From the NCBI RefSeq assembly GCF_001613045.1, contig NZ_BDBP01000046.1:1-64000 (forward strand): a DNA stretch of 64,000 bases, read 5' to 3'. The notes beneath the pieces are model-generated. The model saw only the letters and a program-made list of their open reading frames with translations. It had not been told where the DNA came from and did not search any database. Source of the DNA: Nocardia lijiangensis NBRC 108240 (GTDB lineage Bacteria > Actinomycetota > Actinomycetes > Mycobacteriales > Mycobacteriaceae). This document shows, piece after piece, positions 41,204-49,847 of this stretch (the stretch's first letter is position 1; each line of letters begins with the position of its first letter). Position numbers and translations under genes: made by a program.

Positions 41204-41851
41204 TCAGATCCGGCGCATCACCGAGACGACCTTGCCGAGGATCACGGCCTCGTCGCCGTCGATGACGTCGTAGGCCGGGTTGCGCGGTTCGAGATACACG
41301 TGGCCGTTGCGGCGGCGATACACCTTGACGGTGGCCTCCTCGCCGATCATGGCGGCCACGATGTCGCCGGAGTGCGCCTCGTGCTGCTGGCGCACCACCA
41401 CCGTGTCACCGTCGCAGATGGCGGCGTCGATCATCGAGTCACCGCGCACGCGGAGCGCGAAAACCGTGCCGCGACCGACCAATTCGCGGGGCAGCGTCAA
41501 GGTGTCGTCGGCGTGCTGCTCGGCGAGGATCGGCGTGCCCGCGGCGATGTCGCCGACCACCGGCACGGTGACCGCGGAGTCGGAGGTCTCCGCTCGCGCC
41601 GTGCCATGAAGGAACAACCGCACGTCGATCGGGCGGGCCATCCCGGAGCCGCGCCGCAGAAATCCCTTCTCCTCCAGGCTCTTCATGTGCTTGGAGACCG
41701 TGGACGCCGACAGACCGACCGCCTCACCGATCTGCCTGGTGTTCGGCGGATACCCGTATTCGACCACCCAGTCCCGAATCACGGCCAGAATCCGCTGCTG
41801 GCGCGGCGGCGGCGTCGAAGTGTCGAGATGCTCGAAGTCGTATCCGGTCAC
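41204..41851 (-). CDS. LexA-like autoproteolytic repressor (S24 family)
   Basis: A protein of 215 aa. The N-terminal winged helix is PPRQQRILAVIRDWVVEYGYPPNTRQIGEAVGLSASTVSKHMKSLEEKGFLRR. The S24 protease domain has the cleavage site A104-G105 (VVGDIAAGTPI), catalytic S139 (VRGDSMI) and K176 (EEATVKVY), all intact. The recognition helix (SASTVSKHMKSLE) differs from the SSVAHQL form of the housekeeping actinobacterial LexA, so this may be a second, specialised LexA. The GTG at 41851 is preferred over one 13 codons upstream. The target genes are not known. Confidence 0.85.
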   Translation of the reverse strand: MTGYDFEHLDTSTPPPRQQRILAVIRDWVVEYGYPPNTRQIGEAVGLSASTVSKHMKSLEEKGFLRRGSGMARPIDVRLFLHGTARAETSDSAVTVPVVGDIAAGTPILAEQHADDTLTLPRELVGRGTVFALRVRGDSMIDAAICDGDTVVVRQQHEAHSGDIVAAMIGEEATVKVYRRRNGHVYLEPRNPAYDVIDGDEAVILGKVVSVMRRI

Positions 41852-41974
41852 CCGGGGAATGCTAGAGGCGGGCGCGGACAAACCACGCACGCGACGCCGC
41901 GGCGACCGATCCGGAGCCCGGCACTGTACAGCGCCCCTGCGGTGCGGCGGGAACGCTGCGCGGTCCGGTGAGGC

Positions 41975-42754
41975 TCAGGCCGGGCCCGACCGGTGCGCGG
42001 TGAGCACCGGCTGGAAGAAGCCCGTCTCCTCCGGCATGTGCCAAGTCGGTTCGGCGAAGCCCGCCTCCGCCACGAACTCGATGAGCTGCGCCCTGGTCAG
42101 CGCCCAGTACCGCGCGCCGCCCGCCCGAACGGCCCAGCCGTCGCCGCCCTCGGTGAGCCGGAACATCTCGAAGTCGTAGCGCTCGCCGTCCTCGTGCCAG
42201 TGCCAGAGCTGGAAGGTGACGGTGCGCCCGGCGGCGGAATCGACCGACTTCGGCGGCAGCGCACCGGGTTTGGCGGCGCGTAGCGCGTCGTAGTCCCTGG
42301 TGGTCAGCACCAGCAGACCGCCGGGCCGCAGCACCCGCCACATCTCGCCGAGCGCTGTGCCCACCTCGACGGCGGTGAGCAGATGCGGCAACGCGTTGTC
42401 GGCGCACACCACCGCGTCCGCCCATCCGCCGTCGAAGGGCAGCGCCCGCATGTCGCCCGCCAGCGTGGGCAGCCGCAACCCCCGCGTCCGCGCCTCCTCG
42501 GCCGCCCGAGCCGCGGCCACGGGGCTCAAATCCATCCCCACCACGGTGTGCCCGCACGACGCCAACCCGATCGCCTGCGTCCCGATTCCGCACGCCGCGT
42601 CCAGCACGGTCGACGGCCCAGCCCCCAACCGCCCCCGCAGCACCCGATCCAACGCCCGGCCCTGCCCCGCGACCGCCGCGGGCCAGTCCTGATAGAGCAG
42701 GTGATATTCCCCGGCCAGCTGGTCGTAGAAGTCGCGCGCCACATCACCGGACAT
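41975..42754 (-). CDS. Class I SAM-dependent methyltransferase
   Basis: A protein of 259 aa. DVARDFYDQLAGEYHLLYQDWPAAV opens it, motif I is VLDAACGIGTQAIGLASCGHTVVGMDLSPVAAARA, then GDMRALPFDGGWADAVVCADNALPHLL and WRVLRPGGLLVLTTRDYD. These match the glycine/sarcosine-type methyltransferase group by pattern; the substrate is unknown. It lies upstream of the LexA-like gene on the same strand, about 120 bp away, and is divergent from the excalibur lipoprotein gene. Confidence 0.88.
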   Translation of the reverse strand: MSGDVARDFYDQLAGEYHLLYQDWPAAVAGQGRALDRVLRGRLGAGPSTVLDAACGIGTQAIGLASCGHTVVGMDLSPVAAARAAEEARTRGLRLPTLAGDMRALPFDGGWADAVVCADNALPHLLTAVEVGTALGEMWRVLRPGGLLVLTTRDYDALRAAKPGALPPKSVDSAAGRTVTFQLWHWHEDGERYDFEMFRLTEGGDGWAVRAGGARYWALTRAQLIEFVAEAGFAEPTWHMPEETGFFQPVLTAHRSGPA

Positions 42755-42912
42755 GACTCAACCGTAATCGAAGCGAGTTAGTTTTCCCCGAATCTCGCGT
42801 GTCCAAACATCTTGCCTGTCAGGATGTTCCCCACACGCGACGACTCCTGTCGGGGGGAGCCGCCTTCGGGCCTGCATCGGGTCGCGTCATCCATTCAATC
42901 GATATGGGGATC

Positions 42913-43386
42913 ATGGGGACACCACGACAGACCGCTGTCGTCGCCGCGATCGGATTCGCGCTGCTCGCCGCCGCCGCGGGGTGCGGCGGCGACACCGGAG
43001 ACGACCGTCCGCGACCGACGACCACGGCACGAACCACCACCGTGACCACACCACCGACCACGACCAGCGCGACCACGACGCCGCCCCCGACCACCACCGG
43101 CGTGACCACGCTTCTGCCACCCGCGTCGTTCGTGCCGCCCTCGCCGGTGCTGCCGACACCGCAGCTACCGCCGCCGCCCGCCGTTCCGACGCCGCAGGCA
43201 GCGCCCCCGCCCGCGCCGCCGCAGGTCGCGCCGCCACCGGCTCCGCCCAGACCGCAGCAGAGCAGCGTCTACTACCGCAACTGCGCCGCGGCCAAGGCTG
43301 CGGGCGCAGCGCCGATCTATCAGGGCGAGCCCGGATATCGCAGCGAGCTGGACCGGGACGGCGACGGGATCGCCTGCGAGACGTGA
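42913..43386 (+). CDS. Lipoprotein with Thr/Pro-rich linker and excalibur calcium-binding domain
   Basis: A protein of 157 aa. Residues 1-24 form a lipoprotein signal (AAIGFALLAAAAGC). About 80 residues of Thr- then Pro-rich linker follow (TTTARTTTVTTPPTTTS, PPPAPPQVAPPPAPP), then a C-terminal excalibur domain: VYYRNCAAAKAAGAAPIYQGEPGY and the calcium-loop DRDGDGIACE. The anchored Pro-rich linker would carry the domain away from the membrane through the wall. GGGGATC precedes the ATG at 42913. The domain is often fused to nucleases, but no other domain is here. Confidence 0.85.
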   Translation: MGTPRQTAVVAAIGFALLAAAAGCGGDTGDDRPRPTTTARTTTVTTPPTTTSATTTPPPTTTGVTTLLPPASFVPPSPVLPTPQLPPPPAVPTPQAAPPPAPPQVAPPPAPPRPQQSSVYYRNCAAAKAAGAAPIYQGEPGYRSELDRDGDGIACET

Positions 43387-43557
43387 GGCGGGGCTCAGGC
43401 CGCGTTGCGCTGACGCACCCCCGGCGACATTTCGGAATCTCTCAGGTTGACCCACGATGATGTGGACCGTGCCCGACCGCTCGACGACGAGTTCCGGAAC
43501 TACCATCGTGGCGGCAGGCGAAACCGGCAGGCGAGCGAAAGGCGTGGTGAACGCACG

Positions 43558-44307
43558 GTGAGCAACAACCCGGGACGGAAGAATCCGCTGCTGCAAGCGG
43601 AGCGCGCCGACCGCAATCGCAAGATCTTCATCCAGGTGGCGGTGGCCGCCGTGCTGATCGGCCTGGTGGCCGCGATCGGCATCGGAATCGCGATCAAGAA
43701 GGCGGAGAAGGACGATCCCGGTCCCACCCCGAGCATCGCCGCGGCACAGGCGCCGGGCGCCGTCACCGGAGCGATCACCGACAACGGCTCCATCCGCGTC
43801 GGCAAGCCCGAGGCGAAGGTCACCGTCCGGGTCGTCGCCGACCTGCAGTGCCCCGCATGCAAGGCCTTCGAGGCCGCCTACGGCAAGGTGCTGGACGACG
43901 CGGTGAGCACCGGTACCGCCGCGGTCGAGTACAACATCATCTCGTTCCTGGACAAGGCCTCGACCACCCAGTACTCGACCCGCGCGGCCAACGCCTCCTA
44001 CTGCGTCGCTCAGGAGGACCCGACCAAGTACCAGGCGTGGCTCACGGCGATGTTCGCCCAGCAGCCGCCGGAGGGTGGTAACGGCCTGCCCGACGAGAAG
44101 CTGATCGAGATCGCGAAATCGGCAGGCTACAGCGACGCCGTCGCGAGCTGCATCACCGACCGCACCTACGAGAAGTTCGTCGCGGACACGACCAACAAGG
44201 CCTTCGACAGCGGCATCCAGTCGACGCCGACGGTCTTCGTCGACGGTAAGCAGGTCAACCCGAGCGCTCTCGAGCAGGCCATCGCCGCGGCGGCCGCGGG
44301 CCAGTGA
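43558..44307 (+). CDS. DsbA-like thiol-disulfide oxidoreductase, membrane-anchored
   Basis: A protein of 249 aa. A single N-terminal membrane helix (about 24-46, IFIQVAVAAVLIGLVAAIGIGIAI) anchors a thioredoxin-fold domain outside the membrane. The active site is C98-P-A-C101 (DLQCPACKAFE), and the cis-Pro loop is QSTPTVFVDGKQV. It should oxidise exported proteins. The GTG at 43558 gives VSNNPGRKNP, basic as expected. Its stop overlaps the GTG of the VKOR gene as GTGA, so the two are coupled and VKOR likely re-oxidises it. Confidence 0.9.
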   Translation: MSNNPGRKNPLLQAERADRNRKIFIQVAVAAVLIGLVAAIGIGIAIKKAEKDDPGPTPSIAAAQAPGAVTGAITDNGSIRVGKPEAKVTVRVVADLQCPACKAFEAAYGKVLDDAVSTGTAAVEYNIISFLDKASTTQYSTRAANASYCVAQEDPTKYQAWLTAMFAQQPPEGGNGLPDEKLIEIAKSAGYSDAVASCITDRTYEKFVADTTNKAFDSGIQSTPTVFVDGKQVNPSALEQAIAAAAAGQ

Positions 44308-44870
44308 TCGCCGCGCCACCCCGGTCCGCCTGGCTGCTGCTGATCTGCGGCCTCGCGGGCTGGCTCGCCTCGATGGCGCTGACCATCGAGCGGTTCAAGC
44401 TCTTCACCGATCCGGGCTACCGGCCCACGTGCAGCATCAACCCGATCCTGTCCTGCGGCTCGGTGATGGTGACCGATCAGGCCGCGGTGTTCGGGTTCCC
44501 GAACCCGCTGCTCGGCATCGTCGCATTCTCCGTCGTGGTCACGCTCGGCGTCCTCGCTGTCGCCGGGCTCGGTTTCCCGAAGTGGGTCTGGGACGGCCTG
44601 TGGCTCGGCACGGTGGCGGGCATCGGCTTCGTCTGCTGGCTCATCTTCCAGAGCCTGTACCGCATCAACGCGCTGTGCCCGTACTGCATGGTGGTCTGGG
44701 CCATCGTCACGCCGCTGTTCGCGGTGGCCACCGATCAGCTGTGGGGCCGGTCGAGCGGCCCGCTCGGGGTGCTCGCCGAATGGCGCTGGACCATCGTCGC
44801 GCTGTTCTACGCGGTGGTGCTGCTGCTGATCTTCCTGCGGTTCCAGGATTACTGGCTGAGCCTGGTCTGA
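44304..44870 (+). CDS. Vitamin K epoxide reductase family protein (DsbB-type)
   Basis: An integral membrane protein of 188 aa with about four to five helices (AWLLLICGLAGWLASMAL, LLGIVAFSVVVTLGVLAVAGL, GTVAGIGFVCWLIFQSLY, VVWAIVTPLFAVA, IVALFYAVVLLLIFL). The cysteine pairs C43/C51 (PTCSINPILSCG) and C125-P-Y-C128 (ALCPYCMVVW) are the redox centres of VKOR. It transfers electrons from the DsbA partner to quinone. The GTG overlaps the DsbA-like gene by 4 nt. The pair is the standard actinobacterial route for disulfide formation. Confidence 0.93.
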   Translation: MIAAPPRSAWLLLICGLAGWLASMALTIERFKLFTDPGYRPTCSINPILSCGSVMVTDQAAVFGFPNPLLGIVAFSVVVTLGVLAVAGLGFPKWVWDGLWLGTVAGIGFVCWLIFQSLYRINALCPYCMVVWAIVTPLFAVATDQLWGRSSGPLGVLAEWRWTIVALFYAVVLLLIFLRFQDYWLSLV

Positions 44871-44882
44871 CGCGCGCCGGCG

Positions 44883-45983
44883 TCAGTTCGGCGCGCCCTT
44901 GCCGAGCACCACGGTCACCGTCCGCTCGGCGCCGCCCACGCCGATCACGCCCAAGCGCACAGTGTCGTTGGGTTTGCGCACGTTGATCGCCGCGCGCAGG
45001 GCGCGGGCGGTGCTCACGGCCCGGCCATCGACCGAGGTGATCACCTCGCCGTCGGTGAGTCCCGCGGAATAGGCGGGGCTGCCGTAGATCGCGACGTCGA
45101 TGCGCGCGCCGCTGGGCTTCGCGTCGGAGATGAGCACGCCGAGCGTGGCGGTCGGGCCGATGTGCACCGTCTCGGTCGGCGTGCCGGAGCGGATCTGGCG
45201 CACCACCCGCATGGCGGCGTCGATCGGCACCGCGTAACCGTTGGGCTGCCGGTCGACCTCCCGGTTCTGGTCACCCGACGCCGCGGTGATCACGCCGACG
45301 ATCGCGCCGCGCCAATCGGCCAGCGCTCCCCCGGACTGCCCGGAAGTCACCGCGGCCGCGATCTCGAGCATCCCCGACAGCGCCTTGCGGGACAGATCGG
45401 CGGAGTTCAGCGCGACGATCGTGCTGTCGAGATCGGTGATCTTCCCCGCGATCGCGGTCGGCGGGCCACCCGTGCCACCCGCATTGCCGATGGCGAGCAC
45501 CTCGTCGTCCATCCGCAGATCGGCGGAGCTGCCGAGCCGCGCGACGGTGAGTCCGGCCGCGCCTGCCAGTTCGAGCAGGGCGATGTCGGCGGCGGAGTCG
45601 TAGCCGAGCACGGTCGCGGAGTAGGCGTCCCCGGTGCCGACCGACGTCACGGTGACCGTGTCGGCGCCTTTGACCACGTGATGGCTGGTCAGCACCTGCC
45701 CTTCGGCGGTGAGCACGATGCCCGATCCGGCGGCGCCCTGGCCGAACGTCTGGGCGGTGGTGCTGATATGCACCATGGTCGGCGCCACGGCGGCCGCGAC
45801 CGCCACCCGGTCCAGCGGCGGGGCCGGTTCCAGCGTCATCGGCGAGACGACTGTGCCGGGACCGCCGAACAGCGGCCAGCCCGGCAGCTCACTGCGATAA
45901 CCGAGGAAGCCTGCCAGGCCGAGCACGGCGACGACGATCAGCGCGAGCGCCCGCCCGCCGCTGCCGCGCCGTCCGTCGTCCAT
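44883..45983 (-). CDS. HtrA-like membrane-anchored trypsin/PDZ serine protease
   Basis: A protein of 366 aa. An N-terminal membrane helix (ALALIVVAVLGLAGFLGY, residues 12-29) precedes a trypsin-like domain with H102 (VLTSHHVVKG), D133 (DSAADIALLEL) and S217 (AVTSGQSGGAL). The PDZ domain at about 275-360 shows YGSPAYSAGLTDGEVITSVDGRAVSTARALRAAI. Fold and triad indicate an envelope protease of the HtrA/PepD type acting on misfolded exported proteins, which fits the convergent DsbA-VKOR pair next to it. The ATG is at 45983; the longer frame is antisense to the dehydrogenase promoter. Confidence 0.9.
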   Translation of the reverse strand: MDDGRRGSGGRALALIVVAVLGLAGFLGYRSELPGWPLFGGPGTVVSPMTLEPAPPLDRVAVAAAVAPTMVHISTTAQTFGQGAAGSGIVLTAEGQVLTSHHVVKGADTVTVTSVGTGDAYSATVLGYDSAADIALLELAGAAGLTVARLGSSADLRMDDEVLAIGNAGGTGGPPTAIAGKITDLDSTIVALNSADLSRKALSGMLEIAAAVTSGQSGGALADWRGAIVGVITAASGDQNREVDRQPNGYAVPIDAAMRVVRQIRSGTPTETVHIGPTATLGVLISDAKPSGARIDVAIYGSPAYSAGLTDGEVITSVDGRAVSTARALRAAINVRKPNDTVRLGVIGVGGAERTVTVVLGKGAPN

Positions 45984-46173
45984 GGGCACTCCTGCCTCCG
46001 CTACGCCTGGCGATTTCCATTGTGGCCGGAGATCTTCTCCGCTGAGAGCCGGAAATACCGGACACGGTGAGCATCCCCCGCGCCGCCGCGGGCAAACCCG
46101 GTCTCGGCAAACTCTCGGCGTGGCAAACCCGAGGGGTTGGCAATCACGAGCATGCGGAGGTAGGCATGTACTC

Positions 46174-47229
46174 ATGAGCACCGCTGCCGCCGCCTACGCC
46201 CTGCCCGCTCCCGACGGAGTCTTCGAGAAGGTCACCATCGAGCGCAGGGAGCTCGGTCCGCACGACGTGCTGATCGACGTCAAGTTCGCGGGCATCTGTC
46301 ATTCGGACATCCACACCGCCCGCGACGAATGGGGCGGCACCCGCTACCCCTGCGTACCAGGCCACGAGATCGCGGGCCTGGTGGCCGCGGTGGGTTCGGC
46401 GGTCAGCAAACACAAGGTCGGCGATCGGGTCGGCGTCGGCTGCATGGTCGATTCCTGCGGCAAATGCGGCCCATGCCTGGCCGACGAGGAGCAGTTCTGC
46501 CAGGCAGGCGCCACCATGACGTACAACTCCGGCGTCGCGCCCGAGGTACAACCCGGCGGATACACCATGGGCGGCTACGCCACCCAGGTCGTGGTGACCG
46601 AGAACTTCGTGCTGTCGATCCCGGAGGGCATCGGCCTCGACGTGGCCGCGCCGCTGCTGTGCGCGGGCATCACCTTGTTCTCGCCGCTGCGGCACTGGCA
46701 GGCCGGGCCCGGCAAACGGGTCGCGATCATCGGCATGGGCGGGCTCGGGCACGTCGGCGTGAAGATCGCCGCGGCGATGGGCGCGGAGGTGACCGTGCTC
46801 AGCCACTCGCTGAGCAAACAGGACGACGGCAAGCGGTTCGGCGCGCACCACTACTACGCCACCGGCGACCGGCAGACCTTCCGCGAACTGCGCGGCCGCT
46901 TCGACCTCATCCTCAACACGGTCTCGGCCGACCTGCCGGTGGACGACTACCTCAAGCTGCTCGCCCTGGACGGCACCCTGGTGATCCTCGGCCTGCCCGA
47001 GAACCCGTTGAGCGTCAAGCCGTTCACCCTGACCGGCTACCGCAGGTCGCTGTCGGGCTCGATGATCGGCGGCATCGCGCAGACCCAGGAGATGCTGGAC
47101 TTCTGCGCCAAGCACGGCGTCGGCGCCGAGATCGAACTGATCTCCGCCGACGAGCTCGACAGCGCCTACGACCGCGTCGTCGCCAGCGACGTGCGATACC
47201 GGTTCGTCATCGACACCGCGACCATGTAG
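46174..47229 (+). CDS. Zinc-dependent alcohol dehydrogenase (cinnamyl-alcohol type)
   Basis: A medium-chain dehydrogenase of 351 aa. The catalytic zinc ligands C42 (AGICHSD), H64 and E65 (PCVPGHEIAG) are visible; the structural zinc cysteines are DSCGKCGPCLADEEQFC. Rossmann motif VAIIGMGGLGHVGVKIAAAMG. AVIDTATM-like ending RFVIDTATM and YTMGGYATQVVV match the NADP-dependent AdhC/YahK group that reduces aldehydes. GGAGG at 46156-46160 precedes ATG 46174 at a long spacing. It is divergent from the HtrA-like gene. Confidence 0.92.
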   Translation: MSTAAAAYALPAPDGVFEKVTIERRELGPHDVLIDVKFAGICHSDIHTARDEWGGTRYPCVPGHEIAGLVAAVGSAVSKHKVGDRVGVGCMVDSCGKCGPCLADEEQFCQAGATMTYNSGVAPEVQPGGYTMGGYATQVVVTENFVLSIPEGIGLDVAAPLLCAGITLFSPLRHWQAGPGKRVAIIGMGGLGHVGVKIAAAMGAEVTVLSHSLSKQDDGKRFGAHHYYATGDRQTFRELRGRFDLILNTVSADLPVDDYLKLLALDGTLVILGLPENPLSVKPFTLTGYRRSLSGSMIGGIAQTQEMLDFCAKHGVGAEIELISADELDSAYDRVVASDVRYRFVIDTATM

Positions 47230-47362
47230 GCGTACGTCTGGCTCCGCCCCGGCCATGCGCGGGTCTGTCGATGGACTCCACCAGCTAGCCCAACGCGCAT
47301 CGGTACCCGCCCGCGCTGGCCTGTTACGGGCGTCCGGAGCGACCGCTCAGTACCGTGGTTTT

Positions 47363-48616
47363 GTGTCCGCGGATGACGAAGACTCGACCAACCCGAAGTC
47401 CGGTGCGGATTCCCACGCACCCGGGTCCGAGACGCCGAAGCCCGAGGCGTCGAAACCCGACGTGGCGAAATCCGATGTGTCGACCGGGCCGCCGCCGTGG
47501 CTGTTGCGCGCCTTCCTGCTGGCCGCCGCCACGGTCGCCGGGCTGATCGTCGGGTTCTGGGTGCTCCAGCGACTCCAGGGCTTGCTGACCGTGCTGATGG
47601 TCTCGCTGTTCCTCGCCTTCGCCATCGAGCCCGCGGTCAACTGGCTGGCCGCGCGCGGGGTACGGCGCGGTCTCGCGACGGGCGTGGTGTTCCTCGGCCT
47701 GCTGCTGATCGTCGTCGGGTTCGTGTGGACACTGGGCTCGCTGCTCATCGATCAGGTGACCACGCTGGTCCAGAACGCGCCCGAATACGCCGACCGGGGC
47801 GTCGAATGGATCAACCGGACATTCCACACCGAGTTGTCCGGCACCGACATCCAGAAATACGCGACGGAGTGGAGCGACCAGATCGAGGGCTATCTGGTCG
47901 GCCTGGCCGAAAACGCCTGGGGCATCGGCACAGCCGCCATCGGCGCGCTCTTCCAGGGGCTCGGCGTGCTGCTGTTCACCTACTATTTCGCCGCCGACGG
48001 ACCGCGCTTCCGCAACGCGGTGTCCTCACTGCTGCCGCCGCACCGCCAGCGACACGTGCTGCGCGCCTGGGACATCGCGGTCGACAAGACCGGCGGCTAC
48101 ATCTATTCACGCGGCCTGCTCGCCGTCTGCTCGACGCTCGCGCACTACGTGATGCTGCGAATACTCGACGTGCCTTCGGCATTCGCGCTGGCGCTGTGGG
48201 TCGGCGTGGTCTCCCAGTTCATTCCGACCGTCGGCACCTACCTGGCGGGCGCGCTTCCGATCATCGTCGCGCTGGTGAACGGCGGCCCCGGCGACGCGCT
48301 GTGGATCCTCGGATTCATCGTCCTGTACCAGCAGTTCGAGAACTACGTCCTGCAGCCACGCATCACCGCCACCACGCTCGACATGCACCCCGCGGTCGCC
48401 TTCGGCGCGGTGATCGCGGGCGCCGCACTACTCGGCGCCACCGGCGCCTTGCTGGCCATCCCCGTCACCGCCACCGTTCAAGCCTTCGCGGGCGCCTACG
48501 TCCGCCGCTACGAGGTGGAGACCGACACGGACACCGCCGCACCCGAGCCGATCAAGAAGAACGGCCGAAAGCGGATGTGGCAATGGCCGATCCGGCCCGG
48601 CGGGCCCGTGCGCTGA
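47363..48616 (+). CDS. AI-2E family transporter
   Basis: An integral membrane protein of 417 aa with about eight transmembrane segments. The first ~45 residues are acidic and Pro/Ser-rich (SADDEDSTNPKSGADSHAPG), then AFLLAAATVAGLIVGFWVLQRL, LTVLMVSLFLAFAIEPAVNWLAARG (the conserved AI-2E start), GVVFLGLLLIVVGFVWTL and the signature VVSQFIPTVGTYLAGALPIIVALVNGG with YQQFENYVLQPRI. Most members are not proven AI-2 exporters. The GTG at 47363 is chosen because it starts the acidic tail; no ribosome-binding site is visible, so the message may be leaderless. A diverged piece of the dispersed repeat lies in front. Confidence 0.9.
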   Translation: MSADDEDSTNPKSGADSHAPGSETPKPEASKPDVAKSDVSTGPPPWLLRAFLLAAATVAGLIVGFWVLQRLQGLLTVLMVSLFLAFAIEPAVNWLAARGVRRGLATGVVFLGLLLIVVGFVWTLGSLLIDQVTTLVQNAPEYADRGVEWINRTFHTELSGTDIQKYATEWSDQIEGYLVGLAENAWGIGTAAIGALFQGLGVLLFTYYFAADGPRFRNAVSSLLPPHRQRHVLRAWDIAVDKTGGYIYSRGLLAVCSTLAHYVMLRILDVPSAFALALWVGVVSQFIPTVGTYLAGALPIIVALVNGGPGDALWILGFIVLYQQFENYVLQPRITATTLDMHPAVAFGAVIAGAALLGATGALLAIPVTATVQAFAGAYVRRYEVETDTDTAAPEPIKKNGRKRMWQWPIRPGGPVR

Positions 48617-48689
48617 GCGGATCCATCGCGACGCCGAATCTTTTCGCCGGGGAAGGCGGCCCGTTCCTGTCGGGCAGGCATGCCTCCGC

Positions 48690-49262
48690 CTAACGCGATG
48701 CCGCGACCAAGCGCATGACCGCGTCCACCGAGGATTCGGCGAGTTCGTCGTCCAGCGGCAGATGGCCGAACAGCGCGCGAAAGTAGATCGGAGCGGCGAC
48801 GGCGTCGAGGACGAATTCCATGTCGAGGTCGGGGCTGACCTCGCCGCGGTCGATCGCCGCGCGTAGCGCGATTTCGGTGGTCTGCCGCCGGGGCTCGAAG
48901 ACCGTGGCGAGGAAGTGCTCGCGCAGATCCGGATCATTGGCCAGGTCGGCGAGCAGCGCGGGGAGCACCCGATCGAGCGAGGTATCGCGGAGTGCTGCGA
49001 CGAGATCGCGCATCGCCGCGGTCAGATCGGCGCGCAGGTCTCCAGTGTTCGCGGTGGGACGCAGGCCGAGCAGATCGGCGACCACCGCCACGACCAGATG
49101 CCGTTTGGATGGCCAGCGCCGGTAGATCGCGGGCCGGTGGACTCCCGATCTGGCCGCCACCCCGCTGATCGATAGTTCGGCATATCCGTTCTCGTCCAGC
49201 AGCTCTCGCGCGGCGGTCAGCACCGCCGCGTCGATCCGATCGTCGCGGGCCCGCCCCGCCAT
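48690..49262 (-). CDS. TetR family transcriptional regulator
   Basis: A protein of 190 aa. The HTH is RIDAAVLTAARELLDENGYAELSISGVAARSGVHRPAIYRRWPSKRHLVVAVV (about 9-61). The C-terminal part (TSLDRVLPALLADLANDPDLREHFLATVFEPRR) is the TetR_C-11 type ligand domain. It overlaps the VOC gene by one base, so the two form an operon. The perfect 16-bp palindrome at 49698-49713 in front of the VOC gene is very likely its own operator. The inducer is unknown, possibly the VOC substrate. Confidence 0.9.
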   Translation of the reverse strand: MAGRARDDRIDAAVLTAARELLDENGYAELSISGVAARSGVHRPAIYRRWPSKRHLVVAVVADLLGLRPTANTGDLRADLTAAMRDLVAALRDTSLDRVLPALLADLANDPDLREHFLATVFEPRRQTTEIALRAAIDRGEVSPDLDMEFVLDAVAAPIYFRALFGHLPLDDELAESSVDAVMRLVAASR

Positions 49263-49687
49263 CAGAACACCGGCCGCGGCATCAGCATGACCAGCCAGCC
49301 GTCCGGATCGGGAAAAGCCAAGCCGCCGTTCGCCGCCCAGTACGGATTGTCGACCGGCACCGGCTCGACCCCGTATTCACCGAGTCGCTGCGCCACGTCG
49401 TACATCTGCGCCTCGCCCTCGAAATAGAGCACCAGCAGATTCTCGGAACTCGGTGCGGCGCCGGGACTTCCGTCCACGTACGAGGTGAACTCCAGGTGAT
49501 AGTCGGCGCCGGGCAGCCCGAGCATCACACCGTCGTATCCCGCGTGGTTCTGGAACCGGTACAGCTCGCGCAGGCCGAGCCCGTCGACGTAGAACCGCAC
49601 CACTTCATCGAGCCGATCCGTCGGCCGCGCGACCCGCACCTGGGCCACACGCAGCGAATCTGGCCACACACTCTCGTTCACAGCCAT
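49262..49687 (-). CDS. VOC-superfamily (glyoxalase/bleomycin-resistance-like) protein
   Basis: A protein of 141 aa with two beta-alpha-beta-beta-beta halves. DEVVRFYVDGLGLRELYRFQNHAGYDGVMLGLPGADYHLEFTSY forms the first module (E66 a likely metal ligand), and LLVLYFEGEAQMYDVAQRLGEYGVEPVPVDNPYWAANGGLAFPDPDGWLVMLMP the second. This pattern is common in resistance-type and isomerase-type VOC proteins; the substrate is unknown. It is the first gene of a two-gene operon with the TetR regulator, 10 bp from the operator. Confidence 0.9.
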   Translation of the reverse strand: MAVNESVWPDSLRVAQVRVARPTDRLDEVVRFYVDGLGLRELYRFQNHAGYDGVMLGLPGADYHLEFTSYVDGSPGAAPSSENLLVLYFEGEAQMYDVAQRLGEYGVEPVPVDNPYWAANGGLAFPDPDGWLVMLMPRPVF

Positions 49688-49697
49688 AACCGAATGA

Positions 49698-49713
49698 TAC
49701 GGTACGTACCGTA
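49698..49713. promoter_or_regulatory. Perfect palindromic operator of the VOC-TetR operon
   Basis: TACGGTACGTACCGTA is its own reverse complement and stands 10 bp upstream of the VOC ATG. TetR control of its own operon is inferred. Confidence 0.75.
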
Positions 49714-49801
49714 CCGAAATGAAGACCCAATCGCTCCCGCGCTACCGAAGCGCGCACCACGCTGGTGTCGCCGGACCCGCATCGTTGTCACGAAAACGAC
49801 A

Positions 49802-49835
49802 GGCCGCCTTTCCGTTTCGCGACGGAAAGGCGGCC
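49802..49835 (-). terminator. Terminator hairpin after the metE-like gene
   Basis: A 13-bp perfect stem (49802-49814 with 49823-49835), 8-nt loop, 12 bp past the stop of the gene. Confidence 0.85.
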
Positions 49836-49847
49836 CGGGTCGATTGG

